Below, one piece after another: positions 1 through 11,100 of a DNA stretch of 55,774 bases; position 1 is the first letter of the stretch; each line of letters starts with the position of its first letter. The stretch spans positions 9,942-65,715 of the forward strand of contig JAFISE010000168.1 in assembly GCA_022560025.1 (NCBI GenBank), given 5' to 3'. The position numbers and the translations under genes were made by a program. The stretch comes from Stagonosporopsis chrysanthemi (lineage: Eukaryota; Ascomycota; Dothideomycetes; Pleosporales; Didymellaceae). The notes under the pieces were generated by a model, which saw only the letters and a program-made list of their open reading frames with translations, was not told where the DNA came from and did no database searches.

Positions 1-93
1 CCCAGCGGACCCCCCCCCCCCTCTCCCCACCACCCCCTCCCCACCCCCCCTCCCCCCACACCCCGTGGGGGCCCTCCCCCCCCCCCCCCCCCC
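1..93. repeat. C-rich low-complexity tract
   Basis: The first ~93 bases are almost pure C with scattered A, T and G, including uninterrupted C runs of more than 10. No gene is visible here. It may be a real poly-pyrimidine tract or a sequencing/assembly artefact at a contig edge. Confidence 0.8.
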
Positions 94-365
94 ACGCCGG
101 GTTTTATGTACTATACCTTTTATACGTTTTATGCACACACACGTTCTATCCACTGCTGATTGAGAGCCCCCCACCCCCTCTCTTCACCCCTTGTTTCTAA
201 ACAGGTTCACGGGCATCGGCGGGGCGCGAGGGCGGGGTTGCAGTATGCGAGCGTGTGTTAGACTGGGCTGAGGGCGTGGCAGGATTGAAGCCCAGGGCCG
301 TGGATGCATTGAGGATACCGTGTACGAGTAGGGGGTTTCGTGGTTTTTGCGTTACTTGAGGAGGC

Positions 366-424
366 GGGGGGGGGGGGGGGGGGGGGGGGGGATGGGGGGG
401 GGGGGGGGGGGGGGGTTGGGGTGT

Positions 425-463
<39 letters not shown>
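366..463. repeat. Poly-G tracts (26 and 39 uninterrupted G)
   Basis: Two long G runs (about 366-391 and 425-463) are separated by short interruptions. Apparent glycine- or proline-rich reading frames across it are artefacts of the homopolymer. Several closely spaced G runs could fold as G-quadruplexes, but homopolymers this long are also a known source of assembly error. Confidence 0.85.
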
Positions 464-464
<1 letters not shown>

Positions 465-803
465 GGCGAATTGTTGGCGAATTGGCGGAGAGGGGCAATT
501 CTGGATGGTTGGTTGGGCAGCAGCAGCTTATTACTATGTGATTCGGATCGCGTGTAGTGTATACAAAGGGGGTGCCGTGAATGAATGAATCGGAATCCGA
601 CTTGCCACCCCGAGCTCCCAGCCATTTCCTCAGTAGTTGATCAGTTACCGACTTCTACCATATAGATTTCTATTGACTCTCTCATGGAAATCGATCGACA
701 CGGACATCGACACTCGTATTCTCATTCATCCATTCATTCGTTCATGCCCCCCACCTTGTAGTAAAGTACGTACTAACCGATCTTCGTTCGTCCCTCCTAC
801 ATA

Positions 804-900
804 GGAACGACTGATAACGACTGGGAACGAATGGGAATGACTGGGAACGACCAGGAACGACTAGGAACGACTCAGAACGACTGGGATCGACTAGGAACGA
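804..900 (+). repeat. ~10-bp tandem minisatellite (GGAACGACTR)
   Basis: About ten imperfect head-to-tail copies of a 10-bp unit close to GGAACGACTG/A lie here. Single-base changes distinguish the copies. It is followed at 967-990 by a (CACG)n microsatellite of about six units. No coding function is apparent; both lie upstream of the P450 promoter. Confidence 0.85.
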
Positions 901-1148
901 TCGCCACGGGAGGCAGTGCAGCCAGTATATCCTGATATTTGGCCGAGAGCGGGAAGACGACACATGCACGCACGCACGCACGCACGCACGGAGGGAAGGA
1001 CGGATGGGGTCGAAGCGAAGCTGTGTTCCTAGTTGCTAGTCGCTAGTTGCTAGTCAGAATCCCGGGGAGGGGAAGAGGAGGATGAGGAGGAGGGAAGTGA
1101 GTGCAAAAGGGGAAAAAACGGGCCGTTGTGGTTCGTCGTTGTGGTGGA

Positions 1149-1155
1149 TATATAA
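1149..1155 (+). promoter_or_regulatory. TATA box of the P450 gene
   Basis: TATATAA lies 182 bp upstream of the first ATG (1338) and about 285 bp upstream of the alternative ATG (1440). The sequence after it is CAG-repeat and T-rich, as in a fungal 5' leader. Sequence match only. Confidence 0.5.
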
Positions 1156-1337
1156 GGGAGGTGTGCGGGCTTGCATGTCATGCTGCCAGCAGCAGTAGCA
1201 GCAGCAGCAGTGTCTACACAAAAAAAAAGACCGCGTGATTGTGTTTTTGTTTTTTTCTTTTGCTACTTTTCTACTTTTATAAGAAAGAAAGAGAGAGAAA
1301 AGCCCCAGGTAATCACGCTGCTGTATAGGCTGCGAAT

Positions 1338-2941
1338 ATGGCCGCTGACTCCCTACTCGGTATCATGGGCGTGGGCGAACCACACCGCCTCCTCCGCCAC
1401 TTTGCACTCGGCTACAACAACAACAACAACAACAACAACATGCTCTGGATCGCCGCAGCAGCAGCGCTCCTTCTCGCCGTCCAAGTAGCCAAGATGCTAT
1501 ACCGCGCTTCCCTGCACCCTCTGCGTAGCATCCCGGGGCCCTGGCTCAGCGGCTCAACCTCGCTCTGGCTGCGGTGGCAGCGCTGGCACGGGCGGCTGTC
1601 CTTTGAGGCCGACAGGCTGCTCGCGCGCTACGGGGCGATCGTGCGGCTCAGCCCCTCTCTGGTGCTGATCAACGACCCGTCGAGCGTGGAGGCCATCTTC
1701 ATACGCAAGGACCTCGATACGGCGCCGACGAGTATCCGCGCGCTGAGGGTGGGCGGCCACGACTGGACGGTTACGTACCCGCAGCATCCTGTTGCGCGGG
1801 CGCGGCGGCATCCGGTGATGATTGCTACGACGACGAAGAATTTGAAGCTGAGGCATGGGGTTTTTGTGGAGAATGTCGAGGCGATGGTGGGGAGGATTGC
1901 GCGGGCGCGCGGAGAGAGGGCGGAGGATATTGTCCATCACCTGCGTATTTGCACGTTGCAGAACTCGCAGGTCATCATGGGCGGGTCGGGGGTGGATCTC
2001 GAAACCGCCGAGTTCCCGCATGTGGTGGGCGAGTATAATTTCCTCGTCGTGTGGCGGCTGTGCCTGCCTGAGTGGCTTTTTGCGTGGCTGCAGTACGGGC
2101 CGTTTGCGCACCCGCGGTTCCGGGTCAGGTCGAGTGATAAGCTGTTTGATCTTGGGGAGGAGCTGTGTCGGCAGGCGAAGGAGAACGAAGCGAGCTTCGA
2201 TGAGGATCCGAGTATCTACAAGCTGTTCACGGACAAGGACGCGAAGTATCCGACGCAGGCGTGGACGGAGCCGGAGCTGGGTGCTGAGATGGCAGGGCAG
2301 GGTATGCTTTCGATCTGCAGCATATTGGATCTTTATTAACTTGGCAATGTGTAGTGCTCGCTGCGACAGAGACGACATCGTCCGCGCTTGCGTTCATCTA
2401 CTACGAGTTGGCCACGAACCAGAGCCTCCAGCAAGACCTCTTCGAAGAGCTGTGCGCCCATGAGGGCTACGAAGAGCTCGACTCGCTCAAACTGCTGGAC
2501 GCATGCATCAAAGAAGGTCTGCGCTTCCGCCCCCCCGTCGCCCTGACAGGAAGCCGCCTGGTGCCCGAAGGAGGCCTGACGGTGCTCGGCCACTATCTCC
2601 CCGCGGGGACGGTGGTGACAACGCAGTCGTTCTCCATGAGTCGGCAGCGGCCCGATCTGTTCCCCGACTACGATTCGTACAATCCGCGGCGCTGGCTGGA
2701 GGACGAGTTCAGCGCCGAGAAGCGCCGACTACTCGTGCCGTTTGGGATCGGTGCGCGGCGCTGTCCTGGTGGCAACATGGCCACGTACCAGATGCGGTTG
2801 ATATTGGCCGCGACGTTTCGAGCATTCAGGGTCACTTTAGCGCCGGAGACGACGCCAGAGGTGATGGCGCCGTTCGAGGCAAACGGGTATCGCTCGAGGC
2901 ATGACAGGTGCGATTTGGTGTTTACGCCTCGGACAGCGTGA
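1338..2941 (+). CDS. Cytochrome P450 monooxygenase
   Basis: This is a haem-thiolate monooxygenase, probably anchored in the endoplasmic reticulum by an N-terminal hydrophobic segment and fed electrons by cytochrome P450 reductase. There are two exons, 1338-2301 and 2355-2941. The 53-bp intron starts GTATGC, ends GTAG and joins the frame inside helix I, giving a product of 516 residues, normal for the family. Visible motifs are the proline-rich hinge (SIPGPW), helix I oxygen-binding AATETTS across the splice junction, the K-helix ExxR (EGLR) and the haem loop FGIGARRCPG with the Cys ligand. The start is uncertain. ATG 1338 gives a 34-residue leader ending in eight Asn codons (an AAC microsatellite); ATG 1440 begins directly at the hydrophobic anchor and looks more like other P450s. 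It resembles fungal catabolic/secondary-metabolism P450s, but substrate and CYP family cannot be assigned by eye. No biosynthetic partner gene is adjacent. Confidence 0.93.
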
Positions 2942-3703
2942 GTGTTTCAGTTAGTTGACAACGCCTCCATGTGTTTGGTGATGGTGGCAAGCATCTTGGA
3001 ATGCTTGGCGCGAGCCCATCGGGGCCGCTTAGATCGAGACTAGAGACAGTTCTTCGCTTGATAATGAAACTTATGTGGTCTTTCTCATGGCCAGCATTGA
3101 AAAGTTACAAAGCATACTCGTAGGCGTTATGCATGGGCTTTGGCACTAGAAGCGCAGAGATGTCTGGCCGACTCTATCAAAGTGGATGAGTTGGCCACAG
3201 CGAGTTGAGGAACAGGGGGTTCGTGCTCTTTACGAAATACGGAATTGGCCAAGAGGCGGCTCAAGATCCGCAGGGCGGAGCCTCAATTCGATTACGGTGT
3301 TTGGCTACCCGGCCGGCTGGGCTGCGTCAAACGTGGCGAGCCGGGGGAGTTGGGTGCTTATCATCGGCCCGTTTGTGTATAACCACGGGTCGTGAGACGT
3401 TTTGGGAAAGCGAGCACCTCCCCACGCAGCCCGACGCGCGCGCGCATGTCCGTGTACATGCTGAGCGTTCTGGTCCATTGGGAGAAGGCGGATCGCTGCT
3501 CCGGTCACTCAGTACTCCTGCATGGGCCTCCAACGGCTCGGCGGGAATTGGGCATTGCTTTCGAGCACCGAGACCCCTGTAGTTCTGTGAGAGGACCTGT
3601 TATGGAGCAGAGGGTGCCGCCAACATGACTTGGCCGCAGCAGAACGAGGCTGTAAGGAGCAATAGCCTTGGGCATTATAATCTCATCAACACAATCGTCC
3701 CGC
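2942..3703. other. Convergent intergenic region, no gene seen
   Basis: This is the 3' flank of the P450 and of SWC5, which converge here. Short open frames on both strands show no recognisable domain. Nothing else is visible. Confidence 0.6.
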
Positions 3704-4756
3704 CTACGTCAAGGCTGTGGGGTTCGCGACCCTCCCCTTGCGGCCCTCCTCTTCCATCCTGGCCTCCACACCAGCTAGGAAATCCTTCCGACTCATGTAG
3801 TTGTCCTTGCTCTTGCCATGTTCCTGCAGTTCCTCGGCAATACCCTCTTTGTCGACAAAGCCGGTCCAATCCATGCGGCTCTTTGCCACGACGTTGAGTT
3901 TCGTCGCCTTCTCCTTCTTCTGCGCGTCGATTGCAGAGTCGGGAGGTGGGCCGGTCGGCGCAGTGGCTTTGCGTGGCCAGGATAGTTGGTGCTCAGGGCC
4001 CAGGGCGCGGACGTAGCCGGTGGGGTTGGGGTCGAAGCGGGTGGGCCGTTTGAGGGGGCGGTGGACATGGCTTGCGAGGTTTTTGGGTGTGCTGGCTGGG
4101 GTTGGGGCTTCGGTGGATTTGACGGCGGTGGTGGGTTTCCAGCCGTCTGTGGTGTATTTGTCGAGGGCTGAACGTGGGACCTGCTTCTCTTCTGTCGTGT
4201 TCTGGCCTGCAAAGACAAACGTCTTGGTGACGGTGAGAACTTCTTCCTCCACGGGGGCGTCGGTGGTCTGCGCGACGGCGGGTGCGGCGCCTAGGGTAGT
4301 AGAGACGTCCTGCCGTGGTGCTGGCTCGACGGGACGCAACGGCGCGGCTGTCATCTGCGCCCACAAAGCGTCGACGTCCACAGTGGCACCCTCTGTCCTT
4401 GCGAGCGGTCGGCGCTCTGTCTTCTCGACCGCACGCTGGGCCCGTGTCTTGACCAGCCCGCCCTCGCCGGCTTCATCCTCGGACAGTATTATGTCATCGT
4501 CGTCTTTGCCGCCCTTGTTCCGTTTTCTGCTCTTCTTGCGCGCAGCCTCTATGGTGACCTCATCGCCCGAGTCCAGCTCATCATCCACGGGCGCTTTCCG
4601 CTTCCCTCTGCGCCCCGTTGGCGCTGCTTCCTCGTCGTCCGACGAACTCGGATGGTCGTCTGCGGGCGCAGAGTCGGGATTGAAGTCCTCGTCGGACGAC
4701 TCGTGGTAGGGCACCTCGGGTTCGTCATCTTCGTCGCCGTATGTTTTGGGCGCCAT
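3704..4756 (-). CDS. SWC5: SWR1-complex protein 5 (BCNT-C domain)
   Basis: This is a subunit of the SWR1 chromatin remodeller, which exchanges H2A for H2A.Z in nucleosomes; it acts in the nucleus. It is a single exon of 350 residues. The N-terminal half is strongly acidic with basic patches (DDED and KKSRKR stretches), which suits histone binding. The C-terminal ~75 residues form the BCNT-C domain, with the family core WTGFVDKEGI and a conserved tail of alternating acidic and basic residues. I chose ATG 4756 (context GCCATGG) over an in-frame ATG 25 codons upstream, because the protein then starts MAPKTYGDEDDE. It is divergent from the membrane-protein gene at 4998, with 241 bp between start codons. 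Identification rests on the BCNT-C signature and domain order. Confidence 0.9.
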   Translation of the reverse strand: MAPKTYGDEDDEPEVPYHESSDEDFNPDSAPADDHPSSSDDEEAAPTGRRGKRKAPVDDELDSGDEVTIEAARKKSRKRNKGGKDDDDIILSEDEAGEGGLVKTRAQRAVEKTERRPLARTEGATVDVDALWAQMTAAPLRPVEPAPRQDVSTTLGAAPAVAQTTDAPVEEEVLTVTKTFVFAGQNTTEEKQVPRSALDKYTTDGWKPTTAVKSTEAPTPASTPKNLASHVHRPLKRPTRFDPNPTGYVRALGPEHQLSWPRKATAPTGPPPDSAIDAQKKEKATKLNVVAKSRMDWTGFVDKEGIAEELQEHGKSKDNYMSRKDFLAGVEARMEEEGRKGRVANPTALT

Positions 4757-4997
4757 GGCGTGAATCAATGGCCAAGTTGTCGAGGTTGAGGTTAAAGTTG
4801 CGTCGCGTGAAGTCGATGGACGCGAAGACAACCCTGGCTAGCGCCGACAGGGATGTAGCTCCTCCCCTCCCCTCCCCCTCGTACGTCATCCCCAGGCGCG
4901 TCTCGACTCTCTAGTCTCGTTCCCTTTGTTGACGTCCAGCTTGCCATACGATGCACCCGTGACCACCCCCAACCACCAAACCGCACATTGCGTCAAG
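4757..4997. promoter_or_regulatory. Bidirectional promoter, SWC5 / membrane protein
   Basis: 241 bp separate two divergent ATGs, both in good CC/AA-ATGG contexts. There is a C-rich pyrimidine tract near 4859-4880. No clear TATA box is seen. It must contain both core promoters. Confidence 0.55.
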
Positions 4998-6740
4998 ATG
5001 GCGCCTGTCGACACCGACGCTGCCTCGCGCAGCAACAACACGCCCATCCTGCTGTTTGGCGGCCAGACGCTGCTCGTGGCCGGCCTCACGGCCCACGTGC
5101 TGCTCACCACGCGCCGCGCTGCCAAAGCGCTGCCGCCGTCGAACCGCACACGCTCGCAGAATGACGTCCGCCGCCGCCATGCGCGTGTCTTCAGCGCCCT
5201 TGCGCTGCTGTCGCTCGCGAGCGTGACGGCCTTCTCCGTCATCTGGCGCGTCATCTCGTACGTGCACTGGGCCGAGCTGGGCGAGCACCAGACGCCCGGC
5301 AGCCTGTGGCAGGGCTGGTACGGCACCGGCGAGGACGGCGTGGGCAACTGGCGCCTGGGCGACTGGGTCAAGGACGTCGACCTGCTGCACGAGTCGGATG
5401 CGGTAGCCATCCTCAAGCCCGAGGGCTTCTACTACACTGCCCAGCACTTCACGGCGCTGCTGGCCACCTCCATCTTCGTCGGCGTCGAGGGCCACCGCCG
5501 CAACCTGTCGCCCTGGGTCATTGCCTCTTTCGTCGCCCTGGGCGCATACGGAAGCCTGGGATACGCCCTCAGCCTGTTCTTCGTCACCATCCTCTACACC
5601 CCCTTGACCATCCACAGCGACGAGACGCCCCTCCAGGACGCTCTCTTCACACCCAGGCCCGCCGTGTACTGGGCTCCCGTCGTCGCCTCGCTGCTCACCC
5701 TCAACGAACTCCCCAAGCTGCTCGCCCACGGCGACGTCTTCCGCATCGTGCGCTTCGGCCGCGTGCTCATCCCCTTGTTCCTCGCCTTCGCGCCACAAAT
5801 CACACCCGTGAGCCTGGGCATCTCGCACGCGACCAAAGCACAAGCTCACCGCTCCTACGCCACCGTCTTCCACTTCCTGGCCATCGTGTCCTTCGTCTTC
5901 TACGCGCGCGTCTTCTACCTGAACATGCGCGACTCGGTCCCCGCCCCCGCAAACCCCATCTGGGACCTCTTCGCCAATGCCGTGGGGCGCGACACCTCAC
6001 GCGCCAACCGCCTCCTGCAAGGCTTCGGCTCCTTCGCGCGCAAGCTGAGCAAAGTCTCCCAGCACCCCGCCCTGAGCATCACCTCGCTCGACGTCCTCTT
6101 CGCCAGCCTCTCCCTGCTGACCTGGACCTTCACCCGGGACCTGGACGTCGAAACTCTGCTCGAGTCCTCCATCCTGTCCTTCCTGGTCCCCACCCACCGT
6201 CGCCACATCCGCTTCTTCGAGCCGCTGATCCGCAAACTCGACGCCGCAACCAACCTCTCCGACCCCGCCGACACAATCCCCTCCACCACCCCCGTGCCCA
6301 AGAAACGCGGCCGCAGACCCGCCGCAGACACACCCGCGGATGCAGAACCCACCGCAGTCGCTACCTCTTCCGCCATCGCCCCGGCCTCCCCCAATCTCCC
6401 CCGCTCCACCCGCCGCTCCACCCGTCGCACAGCCCTCGCCGCCTTCGACGACGCCGTCGAATCCGTCACCGGCTCGCCCACCCCCGCATCCCAAACCATC
6501 AACACACTGCCCACCGCCGCTGACGACGCCAACGCCGACGCCGACGACACCACTGCCGACGCCACGTACGTCCCCGACGCCCAGACCGCGCACGAGCTGC
6601 AAGAAACAGAAGCCGACGGCGCAGGCTCGGATGAGTATTTCGACGCCGCTGAGAGTACGGCGCTCGCGCTGTTTTTGACGTTTCTGGGCGGCGTGGGGCA
6701 GCTGGCGAGTGCGGTGCTGGGGGCCGAGGTTGCGGGGTAG
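4998..6740 (+). CDS. Polytopic membrane protein, fungal, unknown function
   Basis: This is an intronless gene of 580 residues from ATG 4998 (AAGATGG context); an upstream in-frame ATG at 4926 is less likely. About eight hydrophobic segments are visible, near residues 16-38, 62-90, 145-163, 172-200, 222-240, 253-275, 285-308 and 358-378. A long hydrophilic C-terminal tail follows, rich in Ala, Pro, Thr and Asp. The tail contains a basic KKRGRRPA patch resembling an AT-hook and ends in a further hydrophobic stretch (about 560-580). I recognise the general type (conserved fungal multi-spanning protein) but not a named family, and no catalytic motif stands out. Codon use is GC-rich, like its neighbours. 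A role in an organelle membrane is only a guess. Confidence 0.8.
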   Translation: MAPVDTDAASRSNNTPILLFGGQTLLVAGLTAHVLLTTRRAAKALPPSNRTRSQNDVRRRHARVFSALALLSLASVTAFSVIWRVISYVHWAELGEHQTPGSLWQGWYGTGEDGVGNWRLGDWVKDVDLLHESDAVAILKPEGFYYTAQHFTALLATSIFVGVEGHRRNLSPWVIASFVALGAYGSLGYALSLFFVTILYTPLTIHSDETPLQDALFTPRPAVYWAPVVASLLTLNELPKLLAHGDVFRIVRFGRVLIPLFLAFAPQITPVSLGISHATKAQAHRSYATVFHFLAIVSFVFYARVFYLNMRDSVPAPANPIWDLFANAVGRDTSRANRLLQGFGSFARKLSKVSQHPALSITSLDVLFASLSLLTWTFTRDLDVETLLESSILSFLVPTHRRHIRFFEPLIRKLDAATNLSDPADTIPSTTPVPKKRGRRPAADTPADAEPTAVATSSAIAPASPNLPRSTRRSTRRTALAAFDDAVESVTGSPTPASQTINTLPTAADDANADADDTTADATYVPDAQTAHELQETEADGAGSDEYFDAAESTALALFLTFLGGVGQLASAVLGAEVAG

Positions 6741-8176
6741 GTGGTTTGATGTGATGCGATGTTGAGATATGTAAAAGGGAAGGTGGGCGTGGGGGGTGGA
6801 TATAGGGATAGAGGGGTGGAAAGAGAGAGGGAGGAAAAAAGAACGGTAGGGAGAGAGGGGAAATGCAAGAGGGAGATTTCCTGGTTTCTGGGTCAACGAG
6901 GCTACGTCTACGTTTGCTGTTGTGAGTCTTGGATGGATGAACGGATGGATGGCTCAACACGCCTCGTTCTGTCCCCCGCCGCGTATAGTATTCAAGGGCG
7001 TCTGGCGCATCGTGTCTTTTCCATCTCATCTTATCTGATCAAATCTTATCCCATCCCATCCCATCCCACTCTTTCCTTTGCTTTCCTTTCGTCTCGTCTC
7101 GTCCCGTCTCGTCTCGTCCCGTCTCGTCTCGTCCCGTCCTCCCTCACACAACTCCCCCGACACGCGCTGCGCCACGCCACGCTACGCTACCACAACCCTC
7201 GAAATGAATTATATCAAATTAAACTCAATGAAATGGAATGAAATGAAAGAAAAGAAATGGCATGACACAACATAAAGTGACAAGACTTGAGGCGCGTGTG
7301 TGTGCTGCACGGGTCGGCGTTGACGTTGGCGTTGACATCAACATCGAGGATACTGGATGGACTCTCTTGAGAGCAGCACGCAAGCAACGTTGTGATGCTG
7401 ACACTCACACACCAAGAACGCTGAACATGCGACTCCGAACTCTCAAACCCCAAACTCCATAATTGCAACCCCGACTACTACCAAAGGCCGTTGAGACTAT
7501 ACGAAACGAAACTAGTTTCGCGACTGCATCTACACCACTCTACCATCTCCCGCTTCCCTCTTTCCTCTTTCTGACCATCTGACAGACATACATACCGGCA
7601 TATACGCCCTCCCCCTTTCCCCCTCTTGCTCTGATTCCACGTCTTGTAGAGATCCTGGTGAAACCTCCTTGTCTTTTCCCCTTCCCATCCCCCCCTCTTT
7701 CCTATCCTATCCACAGCAAGGGTCTGGAGTGTAGTAGCGCTAATGGTAATGCTGAATGGCTCAGTGAAGACCAGGACTGGACTAGCTCGTTGAGGTGCGA
7801 TGCAATGTAATGCGATGCGATGCGATACGTAGCTGCGTTGGTGCAACGGTACTGTTGGCTTTCGCATTGGGTCTTGTTCTTGTTTTGATTTGGATTCTGA
7901 GATCGATGTAGATTTCAATTTTGAATTTGAGTGCGGATTCAGACCATGTCTGCGGACGTAGTCATGGTCTGAGAGGTGTTTAGTGTTGATGGATGGCTCA
8001 GTAAGGCGCTTGGACTTGCGTGGTGTATGGCTAGTCATCCAATGGCGTGATTTTGTTGTTGATTTCCTGTTGATTTTGGCTTCGATATGAGGGTTCAAAT
8101 CGAGGTTGAATTGATTTTGATTTTCAGTGTGATAGAATCCGGAAGACGATGTCGCTGAGTCGCCGAGACGCGTGCT
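6741..8176. other. Intergenic region with simple repeats
   Basis: This 1.4-kb region separates the 3' ends of the membrane-protein gene and the RdRP gene. It contains GA-rich sequence (6,780-6,870), a run of TCCCA/TCTTA pentamers (7,025-7,068), the 15-bp repeat array listed separately, and GCGAT repeats near 7,800-7,830. No convincing gene is seen on either strand. Confidence 0.6.
7090..7134 (+). repeat. 15-bp higher-order pyrimidine repeat, three copies
   Basis: Three perfect copies of CGTCTCGTCTCGTCC lie at 7090, 7105 and 7120. Each is itself made of CGTCT/CGTCC pentamers. One strand is pure pyrimidine plus G at every fifth base. Confidence 0.85.
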
Positions 8177-11100
8177 CTATGCCGTCTGCTGCTCCGATTC
8201 ACTGTCATCGTCATCGTCATCGTCGTCCGGGTCTTCGCTATTCTGGATGAGCGCCCTGATCGGCCTCGGCTTCATATTGGCTCTGATATCGGGGACGATG
8301 TGGCGTGCGCGAGGGGACCTTGATGCCTTGATTTTCGCGAGTTCGTCGCCCGCCATCTGGAACACGAATGTTTGCGCGGCCAATGCTGGGACACTGGCAT
8401 ACAGGATAGACGCCCGAAATCTGTCCCACTCACATGACGTGGGATTGAACCAGTTGTGCAGCCAAGAGCTGATCAGAGGATTGTCTGTACCGGCAGGTCT
8501 TATAGCTTTGAACCGGTCGTAGAGCTCCTCGACGACCTTGGCAGACTCCTTAGATCTGTTGTCCCTGTCCTGTGGATGCATGCCCGCATTCCAGCTAGCA
8601 TAGATTTGCTGCATTTCCTCTTCTACCCTGCTGAGTTCCATGTTGTCTATTAAATCTTTGCGTTCACTTAGTTGCTGATGCGGGTACAGCAGATCGGTGT
8701 CCGGCTTTGTCGCGGACGAGAGAATGTCCTGTAACTGCTTCAATGTGTCGACGTTGTGCGGTCGCACAACTTCAAAATAAAGATAATCGATGATGCGGTC
8801 CGCTTTGTATGTGTACTCTTTCTCTCGTGTTTTGTCGATACCAGTGCTGTTGTCCTTGGCCGCTGCGCATGCTTCCATGGCTTCCTCATAGGCTGGTCGC
8901 TTTAGCTCCACTTCGCACTGCAATTCCGTGCGAAGGTAGAATCGCCAGTCTGCTTCTGTGAAAGTGTACCCTTGTTTTGCTGCATCTACAAGAAGATCGT
9001 GCATATTGGCTATATGGTCGAGGTCGAAGGAGGACAGACAGTTTTCGCGATACGACAGCTTTGAAAAGAACTTCGTGACGATGCCGAGCAGAGATGGAGC
9101 ACTGCGAAAACCGAACGCGTGCTGCAGGAAGCCATCAACACTCGCTTCGTTGTTGACATTGACGTGAAGGTCTCCGAGCGTCTTCCTATTGACCCTAATA
9201 GCGTACTGTTCTGGGTCAGGACTTTCCACTGGCGCGGGTGCGTTTTTGAAAGGAGCAACGAGTCTGTCTTCCCAGCACAGCCAGAAGATATCGCCGTCGT
9301 AGTCGCCACCCTGCAGCTTGCCTGCCAGTGGGAACTGACCGTTGGATGGGAAGACCACTAGATCGACCAGATGCGAGAGGTCTGGATGGAGTACCGCACG
9401 TACCTTCTGGATATCAGAGTTGCGTATAGCAGGTTGACGAGAAACAAGGAGATTATGTCCCTTCAGATTTAGGTACTTTTCATCGGTCAACTCGTCGACG
9501 AAAGACGACGAGAACTGGATGTGGACTTCTCCGGGTGCCAGTACTCCAAGGGGATCCGCCACACCATAAAGGAACGTTGCCTTTCCAAGAGGCGTTTTCA
9601 ATTTTGATTCTTGAAGTAGATGCTGACGCTTGACAAAACGCGTGACGTGCTTGGCCAGCACCTGTAGTTCAAGAGGCGAAAATCCTGCTTCGAGTAAGAG
9701 CTTGATCTTATCGTCCAGCGCCACAGGTAAGGCTGCTTGCCAAGCCATTTCGGAGCCCTCCCTAGCCGTCGAACCGTTCTTGTGGACGTGTTCGTACAGT
9801 CTCACTGGATCTCTCACTCTTTCAAGGAGCTCACGTCGATCAGCATAGAGGCGTTCGATCATATAGTCGGCAATGACCTCACGAGGTACGCCTCGATCTT
9901 CCATGATGGGAATGAAGGCAATGTGGAGGTCTGACCGCGCAGGTGAAGTACTGTAGTTCGAGACCTCAAACGTGAGGCGAAGACGATCATAGCCGGGGTC
10001 GCAAAGATCCTCCTGGTGCGGCTCGAACTTCAGCTGGCTATCGCTGATGTCTATCCAAATCGCTAGATGGTCGGGATCCTTGGTATAAGACTCGGCGCTG
10101 ACAATCCACAGTCCTTTCGCTCCTCCTATTCGACCTTGAAAAGCACTTGGCAGCGGCCCTGTAACGGTTGAGGATTTCTTGTACAGCTTCCAAATTTCAA
10201 GCGCGGCACCGACAGACATAACAGAACACCCGTCATTCATGACTGGACGGTTGAGTATCCTTGGCCTTCTGAAAGAAGGATCATCAAAGTCGGTGGCCTC
10301 ACGTTTACCATTTGCCAGCACGTCCCGAACGCGTTTGATCTGAGAGGGACGAAACTGCAAAGTAGGCGTTGTTCGAGAAAGGCCCAAGTCGAAACGCGCG
10401 TAAGCCTTACAAAATCTTTGGTGCAGATTTTTTGAGAAAGGAAGGAACCAGTTCAGCATTTCCCCGACAGAGAGATCCTCGGTAATACCGCAACCTTTTG
10501 TCGCAAACAGAACAATACGGAAGTTGTGCGTAACCTCTTTGTTTCGACCCTTAGTCTTCGCTTTTTTCAGGGCTTCAATGTGGAAGACCCTCCACTTCCG
10601 GAACAAGAAATCATGCTCGGTGTGGAGCCATTCACTCCAGCGCTCACGAATGAGTCCTAATTCGTCCGTAGTCGCTCCTTTGGAGGCCTTGTCGAGCTGC
10701 GGTACATTCAGGTACAGGAAACGATCAGCACCGAACTTGCGCTGAAAGCGACACGACTCGTCTGGTAAGATAGGATGCAAGTCAAGCAGGAATATCGGCC
10801 CTCTCTTTTTGCTACGCATATTGATCTGCCCCTTAAAAGTGTACCCTTCAAACCGATTTGCACCCGCAGACCATAGGCGGTCTGGGTCTTTGAACTTGAT
10901 ATGCGTGATATTGGAATGCTTGAGAAGAGACTCCCAGAACACTCCCGGATCAGCACAAGCTTGTGCAACATCCATATCGCGAACAAGCTCTGTTAGCGGA
11001 ACAGAACGTTCTAGGGAGATCCGCAGACAGATAAAGAGCGCAAAGTAGGGCATTGTCCGCAAGTCTGGTGGGGGGCTTGCGACGAACAAGCCTTGACTTG

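Noticed and set aside
197..625. Proline-rich or glycine-rich reading frames over the poly-G tract
   Set aside because: They are translations of a homopolymer; no frame continues with meaningful sequence.
1554..2378. 274-codon minus-strand frame opposite the P450
   Set aside because: It is a shadow of the P450 coding strand, Arg/Pro-rich, without domains.
4911..6896. Long minus-strand frames opposite the membrane-protein gene
   Set aside because: High GC leaves antisense frames open by chance; the plus strand has coherent membrane segments.
7478..8098. 206-codon minus-strand frame downstream of the RdRP gene
   Set aside because: Low-complexity basic/Ser composition, no domain, lies in the RdRP 3' flank.
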